This document shows positions 1 through 5,992 of a DNA stretch of 7,872 nucleotides, piece by piece. The notes under the pieces were generated by a model that was not told the origin of the DNA, did not search any database, and saw nothing but the letters and a program-made list of their open reading frames with translations. The stretch comes from Alphaproteobacteria bacterium (lineage in GTDB: Bacteria; Pseudomonadota; Alphaproteobacteria; CAAHEQ01; UBA3637), in assembly GCA_017555325.1 (NCBI GenBank), contig JAFZGR010000063.1, positions 1-7,872 on the forward strand, given 5' to 3'. The first letter of the stretch is position 1; each line of letters begins with the position of its first letter. A program made the translations under genes and the position numbers.

Positions 1-282
1 GCTTATGGTATTTATAATGAGGGTACAATGAAGGCAACAACAATAACAGGACTTGGTGATTTTATTGGTATTATGAGTTTAAAAGGAATAATGGAAGCGA
101 CAGAAAGTATAACGGGAGTAACAAAAGATGGCCATTATTATCATGGTCTTTCTCTTAATACCACCAACTCTTCTATCTCAGCACCAAATTTATATTATTG
201 TCCAATATATGATATTACTAGTATTGCAGATGTTAATGGCACTTTAAAATGTGTTTCAATGAATGGGTGTACTTGTGATTAA
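1..282 (+). CDS. C-terminal fragment of an unrecognised protein
   Basis: The frame is open from the first base, so this is the 3' end of a longer gene and the internal ATG at 28 is probably not its start. The visible 93 residues are rich in Gly, Ser, Thr, Ile and Asn, with no obvious charged or coiled-coil stretch and no clear transmembrane helix. Four cysteines lie near the end (fragment residues 67, 84, 90 and 92), finishing in C-x5-C-x-C-D just before TAA. Late clustered cysteines in a Gly/Thr/Asn-rich chain would suit an exported or surface protein with disulfides, for instance a pilin-like subunit, but the N-terminus that would show a signal or prepilin peptide lies outside the window. 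I do not recognise the family and assign no function. That it is a real coding region is supported by the unbroken frame and the hairpin about 20 bases after the stop. Confidence 0.6.
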   Translation, partial: AYGIYNEGTMKATTITGLGDFIGIMSLKGIMEATESITGVTKDGHYYHGLSLNTTNSSISAPNLYYCPIYDITSIADVNGTLKCVSMNGCTCD

Positions 283-303
283 ATCCAATAAAATAAGATT
301 TTT

Positions 304-332
304 CTGTCCGTTGAAATTTAATCAGCGGACAG
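304..332. terminator. Hairpin between convergent genes, possible terminator
   Basis: CTGTCCG at 304-310 pairs with CGGACAG at 326-332. The stem can be extended inward to 314/322 with one U-G pair, giving about 11 bp around a 7-base loop. It sits between the stop of the left-edge gene (282) and the stop of the converging HTH gene (349). On the + strand the T-rich stretch begins only about 8 bases after the stem, and on the - strand the following bases are A-rich before a TTATTTTATT stretch, so it is not a textbook intrinsic terminator in either direction. Its position makes shared termination the likeliest role. Confidence 0.4.
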
Positions 333-348
333 CGAGTCATTTATTTTT

Positions 349-653
349 CTATTTTTTTTGTTGTTCAAATAATATAATAATATCTTTTAAATCTTCTGCT
401 GAATAGGTTGCTAATTGCAGTAAAAGTTTTTGCTTTTTCGAATCGGATATTAAGAATAGAGAAAGAGCTTTTATTTGGTTTTCCAGTTCAAATATTGTTA
501 TTAACTTATTTAAATTTTTAGCAGATGGAAAATGTTTGCCTCGTTCCATATTGCTAATTGAAAGCGTTGAAACACCTATCAATTCAGCAAGTTCTTCTTG
601 TGTTAACTCTTTTTTTTCCGTAAATGGCGGATAAGTGATGAAATTATTTTCAT
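349..653 (-). CDS. Small XRE-family HTH regulator split between two frames (-1 frameshift or recent pseudogene)
   Basis: This is a predicted DNA-binding transcriptional regulator of the XRE/Cro-C1 type. Reading from ATG 653-651 gives MKIISSLIRHLRKKK and then, in that frame, Ser and a stop (TAA at 605-603). Shifted by -1 at the A8 run (617-610), the reading continues ELTQEELAELIGVS, TLSISNMERGKHFPSAKNL and so on to TAG at 349, for 101 residues in all. Joined, residues 4-58 or so form a standard five-helix HTH with the recognition pattern LTQEELAELIGVS...ISNMERG. The remaining 43 residues are a Leu/Lys-rich helical tail ending EQQKK. No ATG or GTG opens the second frame after its upstream in-frame TGA; only a TTG at 582 does, and that would cut off the first helices. 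AAAGGA five bases before ATG 653 supports the start used here. The gene has its own promoter and a palindromic operator candidate and is divergent from the antiporter. It is either expressed by frameshifting or slippage, or inactivated by loss of one A; sequence alone cannot decide. Confidence 0.75.
609..615 (-). other. A AAA AAG slippery heptamer in the HTH gene
   Basis: On the minus strand the codons from the ATG at 653 run CGG AAA AAA AAG AGT TAA. The heptamer A(615) AAA(614-612) AAG(611-609) is therefore in the X XXY YYZ phase used for -1 ribosomal frameshifting, the same heptamer as in E. coli dnaX. Slipping back one base makes the next codon GAG and enters the frame that carries the rest of the HTH domain. 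Stimulators are weak at best: a 4-bp stem (CAAG at 600-597 with CTTG at 591-588) begins about 8 bases downstream, and no clear Shine-Dalgarno-like element lies upstream. The full run of eight A (617-610) could also cause transcriptional slippage. Confidence 0.5.
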
Positions 654-658
654 TTTTT

Positions 659-664
659 TCCTTT
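659..664 (-). promoter_or_regulatory. Ribosome binding site of the HTH gene
   Basis: AAAGGA lies five bases before ATG 653-651. This places the start of the regulator at 653 rather than at the TTG at 582, and is the main reason for treating the two frames as one gene. Confidence 0.6.
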
Positions 665-679
665 CATTCAATAAAAAAC

Positions 680-702
680 GTCAAATGCATCATACATTTG
701 AC
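680..702. promoter_or_regulatory. Inverted repeat, probable operator of the HTH regulator
   Basis: GTCAAATG (680-687) and CATTTGAC (695-702) are perfect 8-base inverted repeats around a 7-base centre. The symmetry continues inward for two more pairs after one mismatch. The repeat starts a few bases after the predicted start of transcription of the HTH gene and ends 27 bases before its ATG. Dimeric XRE regulators commonly bind such palindromes next to their own promoter, so autorepression is the natural reading. The binding itself is inferred. Confidence 0.55.
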
Positions 703-712
703 TATCAAAATT

Positions 713-740
713 ATTGTATCATCATTTAATAAAATGTAAA
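713..740 (-). promoter_or_regulatory. Sigma70-type promoter for the HTH gene
   Basis: On the minus strand the -35 TTTACA (740-735) and the -10 TACAAT (718-713) each match consensus at five of six positions and are 16 bases apart. Transcription would start near 706, immediately before the inverted repeat at 702-680, giving a leader of about 50 bases. Confidence 0.5.
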
Positions 741-934
741 GTGTTCTTTATTTTAAATGAACAAAGGAATGTTTTTTTTTCCTGATAATACAATTATTTA
801 TATGAGGATGATTCAATTATCGGTACACAAAAATGTACTGCGGATTGTATCTGTATCGATTAGTTAAAACTTTTGAAAAAGATTTGTTTACAAAAAGATA
901 TTTCTTTTTTTATTGAAATTTTATAAAACAATGT
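741..934. other. AT-rich intergenic stretch without a gene
   Basis: Together with the flanking promoter elements this is part of a 350-base gap between the divergent HTH and antiporter starts. I see no convincing coding frame and no tRNA. It holds a T9 run (772-780) and a small hairpin, CGGTACA (821-827) with TGTACTG (834-840), with one G-U pair and the loop CAAAAA. It is otherwise plain AT-rich sequence. A -10-like GATAAT at 784-789 has no -35 partner at the right distance. Confidence 0.5.
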
Positions 935-963
935 TTGCATTTTTTTTTAGATATTGTTAAAAT
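935..963 (+). promoter_or_regulatory. Possible promoter of the antiporter gene
   Basis: TTGCAT (935-940, matching only the TTG core of the -35) and TAAAAT (958-963, five of six at -10) are separated by 17 bases. This predicts a start near 970 and a leader of about 34 bases that includes the Shine-Dalgarno. In sequence this AT-rich such matches arise by chance, so the call is tentative. Confidence 0.3.
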
Positions 964-993
964 AACGTATCTTTTAAATTTTAATTATTTTTT

Positions 994-997
994 AGGA
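994..997 (+). promoter_or_regulatory. Ribosome binding site of the antiporter gene
   Basis: AGGA lies six bases before ATG 1004. It decides for this start over the in-frame TTG at 935, which would add 23 residues overlapping the likely promoter. Confidence 0.6.
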
Positions 998-1003
998 AAA
1001 AAC

Positions 1004-2908
1004 ATGCACTCAATTCATTCTCTTTTGGTGGATTTAACTCTTATATCCATCTATGCCGCTTTAATTACATTGTTATTTAAAAAATTAAAACAGCCGACTG
1101 TTCTCGGATACATTTTAGCCGGTATTTTTGCCGGTCCGTATTTGGATTTTTTACCAACTGTCACAGATAAGGAAAATTTAACTTTATGGGCGGATATCGG
1201 GGTTATATTTTTACTTTTCAGTTTGGGCTTGGAGTTTAGCTTTAAAAAGATGATGAATGTTGGAAAAGCTGCTATGATTACAGCAAATTTAAACATCTTA
1301 TTTATGTTGTTTTTAGGGTATAATACAGGGCTTTTATTAGGGTGGTCTACAACTGATAGTTTTTTTCTGGGTAGTATGATTTCTATGTCATCCACAACAA
1401 TTATTATTAAAGCATTTGATGATTTGAATATTAAAAAGCAGAAGTTTACAGATTTGGTTTTTGGGGTTTTGGTTGTTGAAGATTTAGTGGGTATTTTATT
1501 ATTGGTTTTGTTGCCGACAATTGCGTTGGGTAGTTCTATTAATGGTGGAGAATTGGTATTTAGTACATTAAAGTTGTGCTTTTTCTTGGTGCTTTGTTTT
1601 GTTGCCGGTATTTACTTGGTTCCAACGTTTCTCAAAAGAATTGAACGCTTCTTAAATGATGAAATGCTGTTGCTTATGACAATCGGTCTTTGCTTTGGAA
1701 TGGTTTTGTTTGCAACATATTCCGGATTTTCTTCTGCTTTAGGAGCTTTTATTATGGGATCAATTTTGGCAGAAACAGCCATTTTAGAACGAATTGAAAA
1801 GAATATAAAACCACTGAAAGATTTTTTTGGTGCCGTCTTTTTTGTTTCGGTTGGGATGATGGTTAATCCTGCAATGTTTGTGGAATATGCATTTCCGATT
1901 TTTGTAATTACTTTAATTGTTATTATCGGAAAAGTTGCTTTTTCCTGTTTTGGATTTATTGTGTCCGGACAAGCATTAAAAACATCTGTGCAAGGTGGGT
2001 TTTCTTTGGCACAAGTTGGTGAATTTGCCTTTATTATTGCAGCGCTTGGTATGAGTTTAGGTGTTTTAAATGAACGGGTATATCCAATTATTGTTGCTGT
2101 TTCCGTAATTACAACTTTTTTAACGCCAATGATGATAAAGTTTGCAGAACCGATGTTTCATATGGTATCGCAGGCTTTACCCGAAACTTGGTTAAAATAT
2201 ATTGAACAAAACGCTACCGGTGTTTCGGAAACAAAACAAACAGAACGATTGTGGAATATTTTATTTAAAAACTATTTATCTCGTTTGATTTTGTTTATTA
2301 TGATTAATTTTACGATTATCGGTTGCACGAATCATTTTATTAAACCGATTATTCACTCATTGTTTCCAAATTTGACCGCTCGCATTGTTGTGACAGCTAT
2401 CGCATTGTTAGTTATGTCCCCATTTTTAAAGGCGTTAGTTGGTTGGGAGACTATTTTACCGGATGTTTTACGAGAACGATTGGATCCGATATTGAATAAG
2501 GTCGCCGGTTCTTTGCGTTTGAATTGGCGGGACAATCAGGTTATTAAGAAAGTTGAAGAAACAATTCAGTCCTGTGATATCGGGGGAACGAAAAATATTA
2601 AGAATTTGTTATTGGGAAATAATAAAATTGCTCTTGTATATTACAAATTATGGACAGAGAAAAAAGCCAATCGTTTGCCGTTAATCTTATTGACAACATT
2701 CCGTTTGTTGGTTGTTTGTTTCTTTATTATGACAGTTGTTCATCAGTTTTTAACGGAAAATCCAAAGGTTATTGCTATATTGGTTGCATTATCTGTTTGG
2801 GCTGTTTTAAAATCCCAATGGTTATTCCGTCAATATAATAAGATGGAAACACAGTTTTTAGATAATTTAAACGGTCATAGAACGCCAGTTGTTAAGACAG
2901 ATAAATAG
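1004..2908 (+). CDS. Kef/CPA2-type monovalent cation:proton antiporter
   Basis: This is a predicted inner-membrane antiporter exchanging K+ or Na+ for H+, with a role in pH and ion balance. Residues 1-385 or so form the Na+/H+ exchanger domain, built of many hydrophobic helices. It carries the CPA2 hallmarks QPTVLGYILAGIFAGP (30-45), IFLLFSLGLEF (68-78), ISMSSTTIIIKAF (126-138), VVEDLVG with the paired acidic residues E159-D160, FFVSVGMMVNP (279-289) and GGFSLAQVGEFAF (331-343). The remaining 250 residues lack the GxGxxG nucleotide-binding RCK/TrkA-N domain of KefB and KefC. They contain about four more hydrophobic segments (about 425-441, 458-478, 560-580 and 588-606) with a soluble stretch between. 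The ATG at 1004 is chosen because AGGA lies six bases before it and the conserved family N-terminus begins here; the frame stays open upstream to a TTG at 935, but that has no ribosome binding site. The gene stands alone, divergent from the HTH gene, with its own terminator. The exchanger call is firm; the ion carried is not knowable from this. Confidence 0.88.
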   Translation: MHSIHSLLVDLTLISIYAALITLLFKKLKQPTVLGYILAGIFAGPYLDFLPTVTDKENLTLWADIGVIFLLFSLGLEFSFKKMMNVGKAAMITANLNILFMLFLGYNTGLLLGWSTTDSFFLGSMISMSSTTIIIKAFDDLNIKKQKFTDLVFGVLVVEDLVGILLLVLLPTIALGSSINGGELVFSTLKLCFFLVLCFVAGIYLVPTFLKRIERFLNDEMLLLMTIGLCFGMVLFATYSGFSSALGAFIMGSILAETAILERIEKNIKPLKDFFGAVFFVSVGMMVNPAMFVEYAFPIFVITLIVIIGKVAFSCFGFIVSGQALKTSVQGGFSLAQVGEFAFIIAALGMSLGVLNERVYPIIVAVSVITTFLTPMMIKFAEPMFHMVSQALPETWLKYIEQNATGVSETKQTERLWNILFKNYLSRLILFIMINFTIIGCTNHFIKPIIHSLFPNLTARIVVTAIALLVMSPFLKALVGWETILPDVLRERLDPILNKVAGSLRLNWRDNQVIKKVEETIQSCDIGGTKNIKNLLLGNNKIALVYYKLWTEKKANRLPLILLTTFRLLVVCFFIMTVVHQFLTENPKVIAILVALSVWAVLKSQWLFRQYNKMETQFLDNLNGHRTPVVKTDK

Positions 2909-2918
2909 ATTAATCAAT

Positions 2919-2951
2919 AAAAGCCTTTATGATGTGTATAAATGCTTTTTT
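2919..2951 (+). terminator. Intrinsic terminator after the antiporter gene
   Basis: AAAAGC (2919-2924) pairs with GCTTTT (2944-2949). After one mismatch, TTTAT (2926-2930) pairs with ATAAA (2938-2942) around a 7-base loop. The stem runs into a block of six T (2946-2951), eleven bases after the TAG at 2906-2908. The stem is AT-rich, but shape and position fit an intrinsic terminator. Confidence 0.65.
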
Positions 2952-2983
2952 ACAAACAGAACACTTTCTGTATCGTGTTTTAA

Positions 2984-3001
2984 GCCTGCTGTACAGCAAG
3001 C
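2984..3001. repeat. 18-bp near-perfect palindrome in the convergent gap
   Basis: GCCTGCTGTACAGCAAGC is symmetric at all but one position pair, with the perfect 12-base core TGCTGTACAGCA at 2987-2998. It lies between the two terminators of the converging antiporter and rbfA genes and is followed by AAAGTTTTT. It could be a protein binding site, a weak back-up terminator or a copy of a dispersed repeat; nothing here decides. Confidence 0.4.
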
Positions 3002-3059
3002 AAAGTTTTTAGCATCTAATATCATGTTCATTACATTAGTTCAGTGAAATTGATATAAA

Positions 3060-3088
3060 TATCCCCACCAATTTGATTGGTGGGGATA
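3060..3088 (-). terminator. Strong terminator at the end of the nusA-rbfA operon
   Basis: TATCCCCACCAA (3060-3071) and TTGGTGGGGATA (3077-3088) form a perfect 12-bp stem with a 5-base loop. It lies 29 bases beyond the rbfA stop and is followed on the minus strand by TTTATAT and then CAATTT. On the + strand AAGTTTTT follows, so it could work in both directions. The GC-rich stem in AT-rich surroundings makes this the clearest terminator in the window. Confidence 0.75.
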
Positions 3089-3117
3089 AAGTTTTTATGT
3101 TATTGAAAATGAAAATT

Positions 3118-3528
3118 TTATTCTTCTTCAATTTCTTTTTCAATATCGGCACGCACACGTGGAGAATTGAGTAATTCTTCAATGTATTGAGATGTTTCAA
3201 AACCTGAATCTGATTTAAAAATAATATCCGGTACAATTCTTAACCGAATTGCTTTACCAATTTTGTATCTGAATGCCCCTTTATGTTTATTTAGTAATAG
3301 AATTTGTTCATCTGTGTCGATATCTCCGATTCCTTGAATATAGACCGTTGCATAAGATAAATCCGGAGAAATAGATACTTCTGTGACCATAATATAAGAT
3401 GGCTTTAATCCACTTATAAACAAATTATCTTCCATAAACATTTTTCCGATAACGTGGCGAATTTCTTCTGCGACACGTAATTGCCGTTGCGAGGGGGCTT
3501 TTGATTGTCCTTTTCCGATTGTTGTCAT
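3118..3528 (-). CDS. rbfA: Ribosome-binding factor A (RbfA)
   Basis: RbfA is a small cytoplasmic factor with a KH-like fold that binds free 30S subunits, helps the 5' end of 16S rRNA mature and supports growth in the cold. The 136-residue product has the family pattern: SQRQLRVAEEIRHVIGKMF near the N-terminus, then VTEVSISPDLSYATVYI, the helix with HKGAFRYKIGKAIRLRIVPDI and the segment FKSDSGFETSQYIEELL, ending in an acidic tail. The length is usual for the family. The start at 3528 is preferred over the in-frame ATG at 3546 because AAGGAG lies six bases before 3528 and the longer form would overlap the end of infB. It is the last gene of the operon, ten bases after infB and followed by a strong terminator, as expected for a gene co-expressed with infB. 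Confidence 0.95.
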   Translation of the reverse strand: MTTIGKGQSKAPSQRQLRVAEEIRHVIGKMFMEDNLFISGLKPSYIMVTEVSISPDLSYATVYIQGIGDIDTDEQILLLNKHKGAFRYKIGKAIRLRIVPDIIFKSDSGFETSQYIEELLNSPRVRADIEKEIEEE

Positions 3529-3534
3529 GAAAGT

Positions 3535-3540
3535 CTCCTT
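3535..3540 (-). promoter_or_regulatory. Ribosome binding site of rbfA
   Basis: AAGGAG, six bases before ATG 3528, overlaps the TAA of infB (3541-3539). This tight arrangement suggests that rbfA translation is coupled to that of infB, and it fixes the rbfA start. Confidence 0.75.
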
Positions 3541-5989
3541 ACACATCCAAATTTAATTTAACGGCAATTTCTTCCATATCAAAACATTCAATAATGTCAT
3601 TGACTTTAATGTCATCGTAATTATCAAAGCTGATACCGCAGTCAAATCCTTCTTTTACTTCTTTTACATCATCTTTAAAGCGTTTTAATTGAGAAATAAC
3701 ACCGGTATAAATGACAACACCATCTCTTAATAAGCGGGCTTTTGCATTTCTTCGTACAAGTCCTTCTTTAACCATACAACCGGCAATTTTACCGACTTTG
3801 GAAATGTTAATAACTTGACGAATTTCGGCATATCCTAACGTTTTTTCACGTAATTCAGGTTCTAATAAACCTTCAACGGCTTTTTTCATATCATCAGCAA
3901 CGTCATAGACAATAGAATAATAACGAATATCTACACCATCTCGTTTTGCCATTTCACGAGCAGTTGGGTTCGCACGTACATTAAAGCCGATAATAATTGC
4001 TTTTGAGGCACGAGCCAATGTAATATCCGATTCGTTAATTGCCCCAACAGCACTGTGTAAAATATGAACTTTGACCTCGTCATTGGCAATTTTTGATAAA
4101 ATGCCATTTAATGCTTCAACAGAACCTTGAACGTCACCTTTAATTAAAACAGGTAATTCTTTAATTTCACCGGCTTTAATTTTGGCTAATAAATGTTCTG
4201 CTGTACTCATTGTTTTTACCTGTAAGATTTCACGAGCTTTTCTTTGACGATAAGCAGAAATTTCTCTTGCTCGATTTTCTGAATCAACTACAATGAAATC
4301 ATCTCCGGCAGCCGGTGTTCCTTGTAATCCGATAACTTCTACCGGCTCAGATGGTAAAGCTTGCGGAACACGATGTCCTTTATCATTAAACAATGAACGA
4401 ACACGTCCCCATTCCTGACCGGAAACAAAGATGTCGCCGACTTTTAGTGTTCCTTTTTGAATGAGTACGGTTGCAACGGAACCACGTCCTTTATCCATAC
4501 GAGCTTCTACAACAACACCTTCGGCTGTTCTCTGCGGATCGGCTTCTAAGCCCAAAATTTCAGCTTGTAATAAAATAGCTTCGATTAATTTATCTAAGTT
4601 TAACCGTTTTTTTGCTGAAACTTCCACATCTAATACGTCGCCTCCCATTGATTCTACAACAACATCGTGTTGCAATAAATCTGTCCGAACACGTTGCGGA
4701 TTGGCTCCGGGAACATCAATTTTGTTAATGGCAACAACAATTGGGACCCCGGCAGCTTTGGCATGATGGATGGCTTCAATTGTTTGGGGCATAACACTAT
4801 CATTTGCCGCAACAACCAGTACAACCAAATCTGTCACTTTTGCCCCGCGGGCTCGCATGGCTGTAAATGCAGCGTGACCTGGTGTATCAATAAATGTCAC
4901 TTTTTGTTTGTTTGGTAATGTGACTTGATAGGCGCCAATGTGTTGTGTAATTCCACCAGATTCTCCGTCAGCAACGTTTGCTGAGCGTAACGCATCCAAC
5001 AAGGAGGTCTTTCCATGGTCAACGTGTCCCATAACGGTGACAACAGGAGAACGGGAAACCATGTGTTCCGGATTATCTTCTTCTTTCTTTAAAATTTCTT
5101 CTACATCTGATTCGGCAACCCGTTTGAATTTGTGACCTAATTCAGATACAACTAATTCGGCGGTATCTGCATCAATGGTTTGTGTAATAGTTACCATCAT
5201 CCCTAATTTCATTAAAATTTTAACAACGGTTGCCCCTTTTTCGCTCATGCGGTTGGCTAATTCCTGCACTGTAATTGTTTCCGGAATAACAACTTCACGA
5301 ATGATTTTCTCTTGTGATTTTAATTGTTCCTGATGTTTTAAGCGTTCTTTTTCTCTGGATCGGCGAATAGATGCCAATGAGCGGCGTTGATGTGGAACAC
5401 CGTCATCGTCATCATCATCCCCAGTATTAACCCGAATATTTTTATACGCATTCATATTCATTTTCCCGTTTCTTTTTTCTTCATATGAACTGCGGTTTCT
5501 GTTGGATTTGTTGTCATCATCGTTCATTTCACGTTCTTTTTTGCGCGAAAAAGAGGGGGCTTCATCTGCAAAATTTTTCTTTTCTGAAAAACGTTTCTTT
5601 TCTGAAGAATCTTCTGTCAGTGGGCTGGAATGAGAGGATGTTTTTTCTTGCTCAACAGGTTCTTCTTTTGCTTTTTCTTTTTCTTGTTCAAGAATTTCTT
5701 GTTGTTTACGTTCAGCCTCTATCCGTTGCTGTTCGGCTAATGCAGCTGCTTTTTCTTGTTCACGTTGTTTTGCTTCTTGCAACAACTTGATTTTTTGTGC
5801 AGCATCTTTGGATAATGTGCCTGTTTGTGTTTCCGGTGTCACAACTCTTTTTTTTCGCACTTCTACTTGTACCATGTTCGTCCGTCCTGCCCCGACATTT
5901 TGCCGTACACGACCGCCCAAAGAAAGAGTCGTTTTTTTCAACTCTAATGTTTTACCTGATAAGGTGAGTGGTTTTTTTTCTTCTGCCAT
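3539..5989 (-). CDS. infB: Translation initiation factor IF2 (InfB)
   Basis: IF2 is the GTPase that brings fMet-tRNA to the 30S subunit and promotes joining of the 50S. The 816-residue product starts with the alphaproteobacterial N-terminal motif (LTLSGKTLELKK, then VQVEVRKKR to residue 48). A long charged low-complexity linker follows (about 60-230: Glu/Lys/Gln coiled-coil-like part, Ser-rich part, six Asp at 191-196). Next come the IF2_N domain (about 233-285), the G domain with GHVDHGKT at 321-328, GGITQHIGAY at 345-354, DTPGH at 368-372, NKID at 422-425 and SAK at 458-460, domain II (about 488-570), domain III (about 600-700) and the C-terminal fMet-tRNA-binding domain (about 715-816). 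All nucleotide-binding motifs are intact and the length suits a linker-bearing bacterial IF2. AGAGGA lies six bases before ATG 5989 and the upstream gene stops three bases before it, so coupling is likely. The A8 run in codons 4-6 is in frame. Confidence 0.98.
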   Translation of the reverse strand: MAEEKKPLTLSGKTLELKKTTLSLGGRVRQNVGAGRTNMVQVEVRKKRVVTPETQTGTLSKDAAQKIKLLQEAKQREQEKAAALAEQQRIEAERKQQEILEQEKEKAKEEPVEQEKTSSHSSPLTEDSSEKKRFSEKKNFADEAPSFSRKKEREMNDDDNKSNRNRSSYEEKRNGKMNMNAYKNIRVNTGDDDDDDGVPHQRRSLASIRRSREKERLKHQEQLKSQEKIIREVVIPETITVQELANRMSEKGATVVKILMKLGMMVTITQTIDADTAELVVSELGHKFKRVAESDVEEILKKEEDNPEHMVSRSPVVTVMGHVDHGKTSLLDALRSANVADGESGGITQHIGAYQVTLPNKQKVTFIDTPGHAAFTAMRARGAKVTDLVVLVVAANDSVMPQTIEAIHHAKAAGVPIVVAINKIDVPGANPQRVRTDLLQHDVVVESMGGDVLDVEVSAKKRLNLDKLIEAILLQAEILGLEADPQRTAEGVVVEARMDKGRGSVATVLIQKGTLKVGDIFVSGQEWGRVRSLFNDKGHRVPQALPSEPVEVIGLQGTPAAGDDFIVVDSENRAREISAYRQRKAREILQVKTMSTAEHLLAKIKAGEIKELPVLIKGDVQGSVEALNGILSKIANDEVKVHILHSAVGAINESDITLARASKAIIIGFNVRANPTAREMAKRDGVDIRYYSIVYDVADDMKKAVEGLLEPELREKTLGYAEIRQVINISKVGKIAGCMVKEGLVRRNAKARLLRDGVVIYTGVISQLKRFKDDVKEVKEGFDCGISFDNYDDIKVNDIIECFDMEEIAVKLNLDV
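5402..5419 (-). repeat. Trinucleotide run encoding six Asp in the IF2 linker
   Basis: On the minus strand six consecutive GAT/GAC codons (GAT GAT GAT GAC GAT GAC) encode residues 191-196 of IF2. The run lies in the disordered linker between the N-terminal motif and IF2_N, where length changes should be tolerated. Confidence 0.6.
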
Positions 5990-5992
5990 GGT

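Noticed and set aside
349..582. HTH gene starting at the TTG at 582
   Set aside because: This start would remove the first helices of the HTH and has no ribosome binding site. The bases upstream encode RKKK then ELTQEELAEL across the A8 run and lead to an ATG with a good AAAGGA.
742..763. TGTTC...GAACA as a LexA box
   Set aside because: Alphaproteobacterial LexA sites are direct repeats of GTTC seven bases apart; this is a 5-bp inverted repeat with a 12-base gap in AT-rich sequence.
935..1003. N-terminal extension of the antiporter from the TTG at 935
   Set aside because: No ribosome binding site, overlap with the likely promoter, and no family similarity in the added 23 residues; ATG 1004 has AGGA at the right distance.
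654..1003. tRNA, small RNA, CRISPR or insertion sequence in the long gap
   Set aside because: No cloverleaf, no regularly spaced repeats, no transposase fragment and no terminal inverted repeats with target duplication were seen.
1051..1395. Open frame on the minus strand within the antiporter gene
   Set aside because: It lies opposite a conserved membrane protein gene, and its composition is what the reverse strand of hydrophobic codons gives. Others at 2353-2535 (-) and 2650-2838 (+) were rejected likewise.
3036..3236. Minus-strand open frame over the rbfA end and terminator
   Set aside because: It reads through the operon terminator hairpin and is out of frame with rbfA, whose coding is clear.
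3529..3546. Longer RbfA from the ATG at 3546
   Set aside because: It would overlap infB and has no good ribosome binding site; AAGGAG fits ATG 3528.
4461..5135. Plus-strand open frames opposite infB
   Set aside because: They run opposite the conserved G domain of IF2, have no ribosome binding sites and resemble no family. The same holds for those at 5485-6014, 6105-6329, 6538-6810 and 6982-7296.
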